A DNA stretch of 64,000 bases from the NCBI GenBank assembly GCA_947496535.1, contig CANMDE010000001.1, forward strand, positions 248,001 through 312,000. The letters are read 5' to 3'. The notes under the pieces were generated by a model. The model was not told the origin of the DNA and made no database searches. It worked only from the letters and a program-made list of their open reading frames with translations. The DNA comes from an uncultured Paracoccaceae bacterium. GTDB taxonomy: Bacteria > Pseudomonadota > Alphaproteobacteria > Rhodobacterales > Rhodobacteraceae. Position 1 is the first letter of the stretch; every line of letters starts with the position of its first letter. Made by a program: the position numbers and the translations under genes. Shown here one piece after another: positions 53,631 through 62,425 of the stretch.

Positions 53631-55289
53631 ATGTTCCGCCCCCTGCTAACAACCAGCCTGATCGCCCTGACAGCCCCCGCCTTTGCCGATAGTTTCACCG
53701 GTCAAGCCAGCGTGGACACGGTCACGATCTACCCCGGCGTTGCAAGTGTCATGCGGCAGGTGACACTTGATTTACCTGCCGGTAGCCACGAGATCATCGT
53801 ACCCGGCTTGCCGCGCGAAGTGACGGCTGACGGACTTCGCGTGGCCGCTCCTGCAGGGGTCCAGATCGGTGGCGTCAACCTGTCCCGGGACCGGCTGCCC
53901 GTGACGCCCGATCAGACCTCACCAGAGATTGAAGCCGCCGAAGCCGAAGTCGAACGACTGGAAGAGGTTCTCCGCCAAAGCACTGTGGCCATTGCAGAAA
54001 TTCGACTGCGCGTCCAAGCTGCAGAGGAGCGGATCGCTTTTCTGCAAGGGCTTTCGCAATCCAGCGCTGGCGAGACGCTCAGCGCAGGAAGCATTGCCGA
54101 TATTCAAGCGCTGACCCAGATGGTCGGCTCTGAAACGCTGGCCGCCCGACAAGAAGCATTTACGGCAGAGCAAGAAGCCAAAGCCGCCGAACGCGCGCAA
54201 GAGGACGACCGCGAAGCGTTGGATGAGGCACGTCAGGCCCTCGCCGCCCTGATGGCACCAGCGGATGACGGATCGGTCCTGACCTTCAACCTCAATGTGA
54301 CCGAGGCTGGTGAGGTCACGGTAGAAATCAGCACTATCGAAGGCTACGCCAATTGGTCCCCTGTCTATGACATGCGCCTGACGACCGGCGATGCGCCGAC
54401 CCTCGATATCGACCGTTCGGTCGTTGTCAGTCAGGAAACCGGTCAGGATTGGCTGGACGTCACCCTCATCCTCTCGACGGCCCGGCCAGGCGAACGGATT
54501 GCCCCCAGTGATGTCTGGGCGGTCCCGCGCCGGATCGTCTCCGAGGAAGAGCTGGAACGCGAACGTCAGGATCGCAATCTGGGTGTGGCAGAGCCTTTGT
54601 TGTCCCGTAGTGTGGTTGAACCCGCACCTGCCATGGTAGCGGAGGCAGACTTTCAGGCCGTCGCAGATTTCAGCGGTGCCACAGTCACTTACACCTATCC
54701 CGGTCGCGTCGATATCCGCAACGGTGTAGATAATCTGCGTTTGCCTTTGGACACGCTAAACCTTGACGCCGACGTCTGGGCAGAAGCTATTCCCAGCCGG
54801 GATCAAATCGCCTATCGCGTTGCTGAATTCACCAACACAACGCAGGAAGTTCTGCTGCCCGGCCAGGCCCTGATGTTTGCCGACGGCACGATGATTGGGT
54901 TCACTCAATTGCCGCTGCTTGCGGCCGGAGCGGATGCCGAGCTGGGCTTTGGCCCGCTCGACGGCATCCGCCTGACCCGAGCCATCCCCAAACGATCCGA
55001 GGGCGACCGGGGTGTGTTCTCAAGCAGCAATCAACTAACCGAGGCGGCAGTGATCGGCATAGAAAACCTCACCGGACAAGACTGGCCTGTCTTGCTACGG
55101 GACACTATCCCTTACAGCCAGCAGGACGATCTGGAGGTCGATTTCGAGGCATCGCCAAACGCAACACGCATCGACCCGGAAGGCCAACGCGGCATTCTGG
55201 AATGGGATCTGGAAGTGGAAGCTGGCACCAAAGAAGAGGTTAGGCTGGATTACACGCTGACATGGCCGGAAGGCTATGTGTTGCAGTAG
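53631..55289 (+). CDS. DUF4139/DUF4140 (mucoidy inhibitor A-like) secreted protein
   Basis: A 552-residue protein from the ATG at 53631, chosen for its GAGGAG ribosome site and signal peptide (MFRPLLTTSLIALTAPAFA). The N-terminal DUF4140-like part has SVDTVTIYPGVASVMRQVTL, a coiled-coil section of about 110 residues rich in Glu, Ala and Gln follows (about 90-210), and the C-terminal DUF4139 part has YANWSPVYDMRLTTGD and the final EWDLEVEAGTKEEVRLDYTL. The family is linked to mucoidy in some bacteria, but the molecular role is unknown. It is on its own between terminator-bearing neighbours. Confidence 0.88.
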   Translation: MFRPLLTTSLIALTAPAFADSFTGQASVDTVTIYPGVASVMRQVTLDLPAGSHEIIVPGLPREVTADGLRVAAPAGVQIGGVNLSRDRLPVTPDQTSPEIEAAEAEVERLEEVLRQSTVAIAEIRLRVQAAEERIAFLQGLSQSSAGETLSAGSIADIQALTQMVGSETLAARQEAFTAEQEAKAAERAQEDDREALDEARQALAALMAPADDGSVLTFNLNVTEAGEVTVEISTIEGYANWSPVYDMRLTTGDAPTLDIDRSVVVSQETGQDWLDVTLILSTARPGERIAPSDVWAVPRRIVSEEELERERQDRNLGVAEPLLSRSVVEPAPAMVAEADFQAVADFSGATVTYTYPGRVDIRNGVDNLRLPLDTLNLDADVWAEAIPSRDQIAYRVAEFTNTTQEVLLPGQALMFADGTMIGFTQLPLLAAGADAELGFGPLDGIRLTRAIPKRSEGDRGVFSSSNQLTEAAVIGIENLTGQDWPVLLRDTIPYSQQDDLEVDFEASPNATRIDPEGQRGILEWDLEVEAGTKEEVRLDYTLTWPEGYVLQ

Positions 55290-55314
55290 TGTGGATGCGG
55301 GCATCAAGCCCTAA

Positions 55315-55623
55315 TCAAAACCGCTCAGCCCTCAATACCTGTGCGTCGGTGATGCTGACCACGCCGATATGTTTTTCAACGACGGCAAAGGCAGCGTCCA
55401 ACAGCTCGTCCAGCCGCTCTGGCCTGATCAGGCAAACGACCGCGACCATTCCGGCACGGCCCACCTGGCCTTCGCGCGTCCACTTGCCTGATCGGCCCGA
55501 TCCGCCGCGCACAGGCAACACCGTATAGCCTGTGACGCTCGCCTCGTTCAGCGCATCTGTCAGGCGGCGCTCCAAGGGTGCCTCGATCACGATCTCGACT
55601 CGTTTTGCGGTATGCGTTTCCAT
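55315..55623 (-). CDS. sbtB: PII-like SbtB-family regulator
   Basis: The 102-residue protein has a PII-like ferredoxin fold: the beginning KRVEIVIEAPLERRLTDALN, a T-loop-like GGSGRSGKWTREGQVGRAGM (about 39-58) and the closing EKHIGVVSITDAQVLRAERF. SbtB proteins bind cAMP, AMP or ADP and lock the bicarbonate transporter SbtA. Its start lies 1 bp after the sbtA stop with GGAGG inside the sbtA 3' end, so the two are translated together. The assignment rests mainly on this pairing. Confidence 0.88.
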   Translation of the reverse strand: METHTAKRVEIVIEAPLERRLTDALNEASVTGYTVLPVRGGSGRSGKWTREGQVGRAGMVAVVCLIRPERLDELLDAAFAVVEKHIGVVSITDAQVLRAERF

Positions 55624-55624
55624 G

Positions 55625-56605
55625 TCAGCCTCCGGTCGCGGCTTGGGCGATGGCCAGATAAAGCGGGATGCCCAAGGTCAGGTTAAAGGGAAATGTCACG
55701 CCAAGCGACAGGGTCAGGTAGATTGACGGGTTCGCCTCTGGTAGCGCGACCCGCATGGCGGCTGGAACGGCGATGTAACTGGCCGAGGCGGACAGGATCA
55801 TCAAAAGGACCACCCCACCCAAAGACAGGCCGATCAACATGCCGGTCACCAGACCTATCGAGGCACTGATCAATGGCATCAGGATGGCAAATCCGATTGC
55901 GCCCGCCCCCAAAACGCCGCGTGATTGGCGCAGGCCGCGCCCGGCAATCAAGCCCATATCCAGCAGGAAAAGGCAAAGTACCCCTTGGAACGGGGCCACG
56001 ATAAACGATGCGATGTCGTCGAGACCGTCTTGACCCGTAATGGCGCCGATAAGGAACGCACCGACTAGCAAAACGATGGACCCGTTGAGCAACAATTCGC
56101 GGATCAAACCCGGTTCCATCTTCGCACCCCCGCCGCCGTTGCGGGCAACGAGCCACAGGGCCGACAGGATCGCCGGGGCCTCCATCACCGCCGCCACGGC
56201 GACCATGTAGCCTTCGGCATCGATCAACCGGCCTTCCAATACCGAGGTGCCAGCCACGAAGGTCACAATACTGATCGAGCCGTAATGCGCCGCAACAGCC
56301 GCCGCATCGACAACCGAAAGCCCGGTAAGAATTTTCAGAAGCGCAAACGCAAGCAGCGGCAGTCCGAACGACAAAATCAGTCCCGCAATCAGCGACAGTA
56401 TCAGCGTCGTATCGATCCCATGGGTGCTGACGGCCACACCGCCTTTGAACCCGATTGCGAACAGCAGATAAATCGACATGCCCTTGGCCACGGCCTCGGG
56501 AATGGTCAGGTCTGATCGGGCCAAAGCGGCTGCCAGACCCAATGCAAAGCTGAGGATGATGGGAGAGATCAGGTTCTCGCCGGCGAGGGAAAGGATTTCT
56601 GTCAT
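55625..56605 (-). CDS. sbtA: SbtA-family sodium-dependent bicarbonate transporter
   Basis: The 326-residue protein has about ten membrane segments in two inverted halves. Family stretches are SPIILSFALGLAAALARSDL at the N-terminus, YLLFAIGFKGGVAVSTHG (about 46-63) and AAHYGSISIVTFVAGTSVLE (about 114-133), and the C-terminal SASASYIAVPAAMRVALPEA. SbtA takes up bicarbonate with sodium in cyanobacteria; relatives in heterotrophs are thought to do the same. The beta-carbonic anhydrase gene lies next upstream on the same strand, 294 bp away. Confidence 0.9.
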   Translation of the reverse strand: MTEILSLAGENLISPIILSFALGLAAALARSDLTIPEAVAKGMSIYLLFAIGFKGGVAVSTHGIDTTLILSLIAGLILSFGLPLLAFALLKILTGLSVVDAAAVAAHYGSISIVTFVAGTSVLEGRLIDAEGYMVAVAAVMEAPAILSALWLVARNGGGGAKMEPGLIRELLLNGSIVLLVGAFLIGAITGQDGLDDIASFIVAPFQGVLCLFLLDMGLIAGRGLRQSRGVLGAGAIGFAILMPLISASIGLVTGMLIGLSLGGVVLLMILSASASYIAVPAAMRVALPEANPSIYLTLSLGVTFPFNLTLGIPLYLAIAQAATGG

Positions 56606-56899
56606 AGTTTCCTTGTCAATATCGCTTAGGTATCACGGCAAATGTCGGTTTAAAAATGGGCGTTATGTCGCGCGATACTGGCTAGGCCTACACTGCGAGT
56701 AATTCATAGAGCGTGGAATGAAGCAACTGCAGTTTGCTCCCGAACCGCACCACAACTGCATCTTGTGTGGGCAAAAAATAAACCATCTGCCCTTGATGTC
56801 CCATAAAATATGCGAACGGACCGAGGGTGGTCTGGTTTGGGCGATCCAGAACGTCGTGTCGGATGTAAAAACCACGTTCGCTCAGGCTTGCCCAACTAC
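56606..56899. other. Gap between carbonic anhydrase and sbtA genes
   Basis: A 294-bp region that should contain the sbtA promoter when read on the minus strand. The frames open in it on both strands have no family resemblance. No terminator or known operator was found. Confidence 0.35.
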
Positions 56900-57547
56900 T
56901 CAGACGCTCTTGAAATGGCTGTCCTCGGGATCATAAACTTCCAGCCCGCCTTCGCCGATATCATTCCACAATCCATGCAGCGAAAGCATGTCATTCTCCA
57001 CCGCTTCCTTTACGAAGGGAAAGCTCATCAAATTTTGTAGTGATATGACGACCGACGTCTTTTCCAAGGCGCGTTTGCGCGTATCCGCATCACCCTTGGG
57101 CAATTGATCAAAGCCGGGACGCAGGATTTCCATCCAGCGGCCAATAAAGCTGGTTGATTTCTCCAGCTCCGGTGCCTCACCCGAACACATATTATAGCAT
57201 CCTTCGACCCCGCCGCAGCCCGAATGGCCGAGAACGATCAGATGTGCCACCTTCAGCGCGTTGACCGCGTATTCTACTGCTGCGGATGTCCCGTGATACT
57301 CCCCATCCGGGTTATAGGGGGGAACGAGATTGGCAATATTGCGGTGGATAAAGAACTCGCCCTGATCGGCCCCAAAGATCGACGTCACATGCACGCGGCT
57401 GTCACAGCATGAGATCACCATGGCGCGGGGATGCTGTCCCTCGTCTGCCAGCTTGCGATACCACCCCTTGTTTTCTGTATATGTTGTTGCTTTCCAGCCT
57501 TGATAGCGCTTGACCAGATAGGCAGGAAGCGGGCGCGCGTATTTCAT
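56900..57547 (-). CDS. Beta-class carbonic anhydrase
   Basis: A 215-residue protein from the ATG at 57547 (MKYARPLPAYLVKRYQGWKA), which has GAGGGA about 8 bases upstream; longer starts at 57589 and 57628 are in frame. Zinc ligands are C47, H108 and C111 in the CCDSRV and LGHSGCGG motifs, with the usual catalytic Asp-Arg pair D49-R51. It interconverts carbon dioxide and bicarbonate. With SbtA and SbtB next to it, the locus probably manages cytosolic bicarbonate for carboxylases. No signal peptide is present. Confidence 0.95.
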   Translation of the reverse strand: MKYARPLPAYLVKRYQGWKATTYTENKGWYRKLADEGQHPRAMVISCCDSRVHVTSIFGADQGEFFIHRNIANLVPPYNPDGEYHGTSAAVEYAVNALKVAHLIVLGHSGCGGVEGCYNMCSGEAPELEKSTSFIGRWMEILRPGFDQLPKGDADTRKRALEKTSVVISLQNLMSFPFVKEAVENDMLSLHGLWNDIGEGGLEVYDPEDSHFKSV

Positions 57548-57663
57548 TTTTAGGTCCCTCGCAATTTTGGGGGCGTAGATACGCGGCATTTTTCTGAATT
57601 TCGAGAGATTTTTTGTCGGGCGTCTCAACCTTCTGGGAACCTTGATGGTTTAGGCGTTGTCAG

Positions 57664-58080
57664 ATGGAACATATCATACAACTTGAAACCGCTGCTCCGT
57701 CGCGACCATCTGACGTGATTGCCTTGCGGTGTCCTTATGGGACGAATTTCGATCCGCTCCCACTGCAGACACTAACGCAAAACCACGGTGAGGTAGAGAC
57801 AGAGGTCATTATCTGCGGCGTGCTGGAGGATATTGCGACACGGTTGGACCTGCTTCAAAGCGAGCTTGCCCAAAGTGGCTTTGACAAGATGATCCAACCG
57901 GCCCGTCGGATTGGGCAGATTGGTGATCAAATTGGCCTGACCGAGGTTTCCATCGCCGCCCGCCATGTCGCCACCTGTCTTGAACAGGCGGATGGGGTCG
58001 CGCTGGAGGCGACAGTTGCTCGTTTGGAACGGGCGTTTGATATCGCGGTGTCCGACGTTTGGAACTTCCGCGATATGTGA
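57664..58080 (+). CDS. Hypothetical helical protein, 138 residues
   Basis: A soluble protein with a beta-rich first third (PSDVIALRCPYGTNFDPLPL) and a helical end (EDIATRLDLLQSELAQSGFD and VSIAARHVATCLEQADGVAL). The four-helix tail has a shape like an HPt-type phosphotransfer domain but without a clear histidine motif (the His in AARHVATCLE is the only candidate). It is divergent to the carbonic anhydrase gene and 64 bp upstream of the aminopeptidase gene. The function is unknown. Confidence 0.7.
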   Translation: MEHIIQLETAAPSRPSDVIALRCPYGTNFDPLPLQTLTQNHGEVETEVIICGVLEDIATRLDLLQSELAQSGFDKMIQPARRIGQIGDQIGLTEVSIAARHVATCLEQADGVALEATVARLERAFDIAVSDVWNFRDM

Positions 58081-58144
58081 TCGGCCTTGCAGGGTATGGG
58101 CAGGTTGGTACTGTGCGCTGATAAGCACCAGACAGGACCAATCC

Positions 58145-59524
58145 ATGCCACTTTCCTTTGCGCCCGCTACCGACAATGCCATTCCGGTCGATGTTGTCGC
58201 GGTCGACCGGGTAGAAGACGCACTAGCAGCGCTTTCGACCTCTGATCAGGCTTGGGCCAAGGCGCAGGGATTCGCAGGAAAGCTGGGGCAATTTGTTATT
58301 CTTCCCGACGCAGATGGCGGTGTGGCGCGTGTCTTACTAGGCTACGGAAGCGAGGCGACCCGAAAGAGGGGCCGTTTTCATGTGGCCGCCGTGGTGCCCA
58401 AGTTGCCGCAGGGCGCGTACTTCATTGCCAGCGGGCTTGAGGGGACGTCTCTAGAAGAGACGGCACTCGGTTGGCTGCTCGCAGGTTACAAGTTCGACCG
58501 ATATCGCCAGTCTGGCAATCCTCTACCTTCACTAGTTGCGCCGGACGATATTAATGCGACGAGGGTCGAAACTATCGCACACGGCGAGACTCTTACACGT
58601 GACCTGATCAACACACCTGCCTCTGATATGGGACCGGAGGAACTGGAAAAGGCCAGCCATGCGCTGGCCACGCAACACGACGCGCAGATCACGGTGACAA
58701 CGGGGCAGGATCTCATCGCGGCCAACTTCCCTATGATCCATACGGTTGGGCGCGCCTCGGAACGTGCGCCGCGGCTGATTGACATGCGCTGGGGCGATGC
58801 GGGGCCGCAATTGACGTTGGTTGGCAAGGGCGTTTGTTTTGACACCGGTGGGCTGAACATCAAACCCGGCGCTTCCATGGGCCTGATGAAAAAGGACATG
58901 GGTGGCGCTGCCACGGTGCTGGGTCTGGCGCATATGATCATGGCGCTGGGCCTGAAACTGCGCTTGCGTGTCTTGATCCCAGCTGTCGAAAATAGCATCA
59001 GTAGCAACGCCTTTCGTCCACAGGACATTCTGACATCACGCAAGGGGCTGACGGTTGAGATCAATAACACCGATGCAGAAGGACGGTTGGTTCTGGCCGA
59101 TGCATTGGCGTTTGCCGATGAGGATGAACCGGACCTGATCATTTCCATGGCAACACTGACAGGGGCGGCCCGCGTGGCCGTCGGTCCTGATCTGTCGCCC
59201 TTCTACACCGATCATGACAACCACGCGGATGCCATTACCAAAGCAGCACGCAAGGTGGCCGATCCGGTCTGGCGGATGCCTTTTCACGACCCATACGAAA
59301 GAATGATCGAACCGGGTATCGCGGATCTGGATAACGCACCGAAAGGGGGCATGGCCGGTTCGATCACCGCCGCACTATTCCTGCGCCGTTTTGTGGAACG
59401 CCCTTATATGCATTTCGACATTTATGGGTGGCAACCGACTGCCGCCCCTGCACGACCCAAAGGCGGTGTGGGTATGGGCGCACGCGCCGTGCTTGCGGCT
59501 CTCCCAGAACTGCTTGGCTTATGA
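58145..59524 (+). CDS. M17 family leucyl aminopeptidase
   Basis: A 459-residue protein from the ATG at 58145; the longer frame back to 57965 overlaps the preceding gene and is not family-like. The metal-binding and catalytic motifs are VGKGVCFDTGGLNIKPGASM (about 229-248) and INNTDAEGRLVLADALAFAD (about 305-324). It releases N-terminal residues from peptides. The N-terminal domain is shorter than in E. coli PepA (503 residues). It overlaps the NlpC/P60 gene by 4 bp (ATGA). Confidence 0.94.
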   Translation: MPLSFAPATDNAIPVDVVAVDRVEDALAALSTSDQAWAKAQGFAGKLGQFVILPDADGGVARVLLGYGSEATRKRGRFHVAAVVPKLPQGAYFIASGLEGTSLEETALGWLLAGYKFDRYRQSGNPLPSLVAPDDINATRVETIAHGETLTRDLINTPASDMGPEELEKASHALATQHDAQITVTTGQDLIAANFPMIHTVGRASERAPRLIDMRWGDAGPQLTLVGKGVCFDTGGLNIKPGASMGLMKKDMGGAATVLGLAHMIMALGLKLRLRVLIPAVENSISSNAFRPQDILTSRKGLTVEINNTDAEGRLVLADALAFADEDEPDLIISMATLTGAARVAVGPDLSPFYTDHDNHADAITKAARKVADPVWRMPFHDPYERMIEPGIADLDNAPKGGMAGSITAALFLRRFVERPYMHFDIYGWQPTAAPARPKGGVGMGARAVLAALPELLGL

Positions 59525-60336
59525 CGGACCCGCGTTTGACACCAGCCAATGGACGGGTCGCGGCGATGCATCTGGCCGGACAGGTCGAGGCTGACACTTT
59601 TGTCGCAGGCGCACTGAGATCAATAACCCAACCGGTCACGGATCTCTGCGCCGAACCCGCTGGGCGTCGTGAGCGGCAATTGCTGCTTGGCGCGCAAGTC
59701 AGCGTTTTCGAAAATCGGGATGGTTGGTCATTTTTGCAGGCCGCCGATGGCTATGTCGGCTACGTTCCCTCGGCTGATCTGGCGGACCCGACCAATCCGA
59801 CCCATTTCGTGGCGACCCCTGCCACGCATGCCTATGCAGATGACGACATGAAGTCACCCGACCTCGTTGCATTGCCTTTTCTTTGCCATGTCACTGCCTT
59901 GGATGAGCGGCGGAAATTTTTTGAGACGGATCAAGGATACATACCCAAAAAACATTTGCGCCCCCTGGATCGACCCTTTACCGACCCGGCGACTGTGGCG
60001 CAGCTTCACTATGGGGTGCCGTATCTGTGGGGTGGCAATTCCACGCGCGGGATCGATTGTTCTGGCCTAATCTCCGCCAGCATGTCCGCCTGCGGTATCT
60101 CATGTCCGGGTGACAGCGACCTGCAATGCGCGGAGCTCGGGCATGATGTCACCGGTGAGCCACAGCGCGGGGATATGATTTTCTGGAAGGGCCATGTGGG
60201 CATTATGGTCGATGTCGAGACACTGATTCACGCCAATGCCCACCACATGGCGACAGCCTACGAACCGATTGACCAAGCCACCCTAAGGATCGAAGCGCAG
60301 GGGGACGGACCCGTCACCGCCCGAAAACGTCTTTAA
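59521..60336 (+). CDS. NlpC/P60 family C40 cysteine peptidase
   Basis: A 271-residue protein from the ATG at 59521, which overlaps the aminopeptidase stop. N-terminal SH3-like part (about 35-150: LLLGAQVSVFENRDGWSFLQ and DQGYIPKKHLRPL), then the peptidase with C180 in YLWGGNSTRGIDCSGLI, H225 in FWKGHVGIMVD and a third polar residue in LIHANAHHM. This family cuts gamma-D-glutamyl-meso-diaminopimelate bonds in cell-wall peptides. No signal peptide is visible, so it may process recycled muropeptides together with the aminopeptidase. Confidence 0.92.
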   Translation: MTDPRLTPANGRVAAMHLAGQVEADTFVAGALRSITQPVTDLCAEPAGRRERQLLLGAQVSVFENRDGWSFLQAADGYVGYVPSADLADPTNPTHFVATPATHAYADDDMKSPDLVALPFLCHVTALDERRKFFETDQGYIPKKHLRPLDRPFTDPATVAQLHYGVPYLWGGNSTRGIDCSGLISASMSACGISCPGDSDLQCAELGHDVTGEPQRGDMIFWKGHVGIMVDVETLIHANAHHMATAYEPIDQATLRIEAQGDGPVTARKRL

Positions 60337-60363
60337 ATCCGGGCGCTACTCCACAGCCCGGAT
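60337..60363. terminator. Bidirectional hairpin between NlpC/P60 and DUF2794 genes
   Basis: ATCCGGGC (60337-60344) and GCCCGGAT (60356-60363) form a perfect 8-bp stem with an 11-base loop directly after the plus-strand stop. The right arm lies in the last codons of the convergent DUF2794 gene. On the minus strand it is followed by TTTAAAG. Confidence 0.55.
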
Positions 60364-60681
60364 CAGTTTGCGTTCCAGCACACGCAAAACCTGACGCAAA
60401 TCGTTCCCGCGCTTTAAAATCTGCCCGTTCATCCCCAAAACGATATATTGCCCTTGCTTCATGCGCAGCTTCGGCCGTTTTTCAATCCGGTAAAGCGGGT
60501 TCTCCGCAGTATGACGAAAGACAGAAAAGACGGCCACATCGCGCAAGCAGGAAATACCGTAGTCGCGCCACTCACCGGCTGCGACCATCCGACCGTAAAG
60601 ACCAAGAATCATATTCAGTTCAGTACGATGGAAGGCGATCTGTGATGTGGGGTGAAATGGGATAGGATTATGAATGCTCAT
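60346..60681 (-). CDS. DUF2794 protein
   Basis: A 111-residue protein from the ATG at 60681 (MSIHNPIPFHPTSQIAFHRT); an upstream ATG at 60699 is in frame. The stretch FHRTELNMILGLYGRMVAAG EWRDYGI (residues about 17-43), and the end RMKQGQYIVLGMNGQILKRG match the DUF2794 family of alphaproteobacteria, whose function is unknown. It is small and soluble, without a signal peptide. Confidence 0.85.
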   Translation of the reverse strand: MSIHNPIPFHPTSQIAFHRTELNMILGLYGRMVAAGEWRDYGISCLRDVAVFSVFRHTAENPLYRIEKRPKLRMKQGQYIVLGMNGQILKRGNDLRQVLRVLERKLIRAVE

Positions 60682-60895
60682 AACGCAGCGTTGCGCCAAA
60701 TGCCCATAAAATCAAGAACACTTATTTGCGGCGCCTTGGTTCTGCCACAAAATCACCTCTTTGACGCCGCAGCACTTACCAACTCGAGACACAGTACGCC
60801 ACTAGCGTCTTTTTATAGCGAAATGCTAACCCCGGTGTCGCGGTCAATAGCCCCCACCCAGTTCGTGGCACCGGGGATTATCCTCTCGAAAATCT
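60682..60895. other. Gap between I78 inhibitor and DUF2794 genes
   Basis: A 214-bp stretch with no supported gene. A plus-strand frame here is open but has no family resemblance. It should hold the DUF2794 promoter. Confidence 0.3.
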
Positions 60896-61174
60896 TTAAC
60901 CGCAGGTAATGTCTTCGATCCGATTGTCTTCGGAGATGACGAAGTTTATCCGCTGTGGTCGGAAATCCTGCGTGACAACATCACCGGGCCGGATGACCCG
61001 CACCATGCCCAAAATCAGCACCCGCTCTAACGCCGTGGCATCCTGTCCGATCAAACTGGCGCGCTCTGCGATCCCGCAGGTGTCAGGTGCGGTGGGTGCG
61101 CCTTCCGGCAATGACCTGTCCGCTACTTGCGTTGCGCAGGCGGCGAGCAAAAGAAACAGAATTGCATATCTCAT
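60896..61174 (-). CDS. Peptidase inhibitor I78-family small lipoprotein-like protein
   Basis: A 92-residue protein from the ATG at 61174 ([20 protein letters not shown]), with a signal peptide ending LAAC that could be a lipobox. The body [20 protein letters not shown], and [21 protein letters not shown], is the I78 pattern (inhibitors of chymotrypsin-like and elastase-like enzymes). A Cys pair is present (TCGIAE and ITCG). It lies divergent to the formaldehyde dehydrogenase gene with 113 bp between starts. Confidence 0.85.
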   Translation of the reverse strand: MRYAILFLLLAACATQVADRSLPEGAPTAPDTCGIAERASLIGQDATALERVLILGMVRVIRPGDVVTQDFRPQRINFVISEDNRIEDITCG

Positions 61175-61287
61175 TCCACCATACTGCCCGCCAGTATGGT
61201 GTCCTTGCAAGATGCAACCGTGCGCAAGGGGTTGAATTTGAGCGGGCTTTCCCCGAACGTCAGTTCGACAACAAGGGAGTAGGCACA

Positions 61288-62400
61288 ATGAAAACACGCG
61301 CAGCGGTGGCCATGGCGGCAGGCAAGCCCCTCGAAGTGATGGAGGTCAACCTTGATGGCCCCAAAGCGGGTGAGGTTCTGGTGGAAATCAAGGCCACCGG
61401 TATTTGCCACACCGATGAATTCACCTTGTCCGGCGCCGATCCCGAAGGAATGTTCCCTGCGATATTGGGCCATGAAGGCGCAGGCGTCGTGGTGGAGGTG
61501 GGCGAAGGCGTCACCAGTCTGGAACCAGGCGACCACGTCATCCCGCTTTACACACCCGAATGCCGCGAATGCGAATACTGCCTGAATCCAAAAACCAATC
61601 TCTGCCAGAAAATCCGCAGCACCCAAGGTGCGGGTGTCATGCCCGATGGGACCAGCCGGTTTTCCATGCTGGATGGTACGCCGATCCTGCATTACATGGG
61701 GTGTTCTACCTTTGCCAATCACACCGTCCTGCCCGAAATTGCGCTGGCGAAAGTGCGCAAGGATGCCCCATTCGACAAGATCTGCTACATCGGTTGCGGC
61801 GTCACCACTGGCATCGGAGCCGTGATCAACACCGCCAAAGTCGAAATAGGTAGCCGTGCCATCGTCTTTGGCCTTGGTGGCATTGGGTTGAACGTAATCC
61901 AGGGTCTACGGTTGGCGGGCGCTGACCAGATTGTGGGGGTCGATCTGAACCCCGGCAAGGTCGAGATGGCGACGCATTTCGGCATGACCGATTTTGTGAA
62001 CCCCAAGGATGTCAGCGGTGATATGGTCGCTCATCTGGTCGAACTGACCGGGGGCGGGGCGGATTATACGTTTGATGCAACGGGTAATGTTCAGGTGATG
62101 CGGACAGCACTTGAAGCAGCCCACAAGGGTTGGGGTGAAAGCATCATCATTGGAGTGGCACCTGCGGGGGCCGAAATCAGCACTCGCCCATTCCAACTTG
62201 TTACCGGCCGTAGTTGGCGGGGGACCGCTTTTGGCGGTGCATCAGGCCGGACAGATGTTCCCAAAATCGTGGATTGGTACCTGCAGGGCAAGATAGAAAT
62301 CGACCCAATGATCACTCACACACTCAGCCTTGATGATATCAACAAGGGCTTTGATTTGATGCATTCTGGCGAAAGTATCCGGGCTGTGGTGGAGTTTTGA
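61288..62400 (+). CDS. frmA: Class III alcohol dehydrogenase / S-(hydroxymethyl)glutathione dehydrogenase
   Basis: A 370-residue zinc enzyme from the ATG at 61288 (AAGGGAG upstream); the long upstream frame is spurious. Catalytic zinc ligands include C40 in GICHTDEF and H62 in [14 protein letters not shown]; the structural zinc cysteines are [15 protein letters not shown]. The NAD-binding loop is [13 protein letters not shown] and the sequence [15 protein letters not shown] carries the second catalytic cysteine. It oxidises the glutathione adduct of formaldehyde and also reduces S-nitrosoglutathione. The TetR gene is convergent 22 bp downstream. No S-formylglutathione hydrolase follows. Confidence 0.95.
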   Translation: MKTRAAVAMAAGKPLEVMEVNLDGPKAGEVLVEIKATGICHTDEFTLSGADPEGMFPAILGHEGAGVVVEVGEGVTSLEPGDHVIPLYTPECRECEYCLNPKTNLCQKIRSTQGAGVMPDGTSRFSMLDGTPILHYMGCSTFANHTVLPEIALAKVRKDAPFDKICYIGCGVTTGIGAVINTAKVEIGSRAIVFGLGGIGLNVIQGLRLAGADQIVGVDLNPGKVEMATHFGMTDFVNPKDVSGDMVAHLVELTGGGADYTFDATGNVQVMRTALEAAHKGWGESIIIGVAPAGAEISTRPFQLVTGRSWRGTAFGGASGRTDVPKIVDWYLQGKIEIDPMITHTLSLDDINKGFDLMHSGESIRAVVEF

Positions 62401-62407
62401 TGAGTTG

Positions 62408-62425
62408 TAGCGCTCGGCCGCGCTA
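62408..62425. terminator. Small bidirectional hairpin between frmA and tetR
   Basis: TAGCGC (62408-62413) and GCGCTA (62420-62425) enclose TCGGCC. The two convergent genes end at 62400 and 62423, so the stem covers the whole gap. Only 6 bp long. Confidence 0.4.

Noticed and set aside
56718..56936. Plus-strand frame with cysteines (CILCGQK) between sbtA and carbonic anhydrase
   Set aside because: No family match or ribosome site; it runs into the end of the carbonic anhydrase gene.
60652..60909. Plus-strand frame of 85 codons
   Set aside because: It overlaps the starts of two minus-strand genes, has no ribosome site and no family resemblance.
61087..61287. N-terminal extension of frmA
   Set aside because: It overlaps the divergent I78 gene and the extra 67 residues do not resemble any alcohol dehydrogenase.
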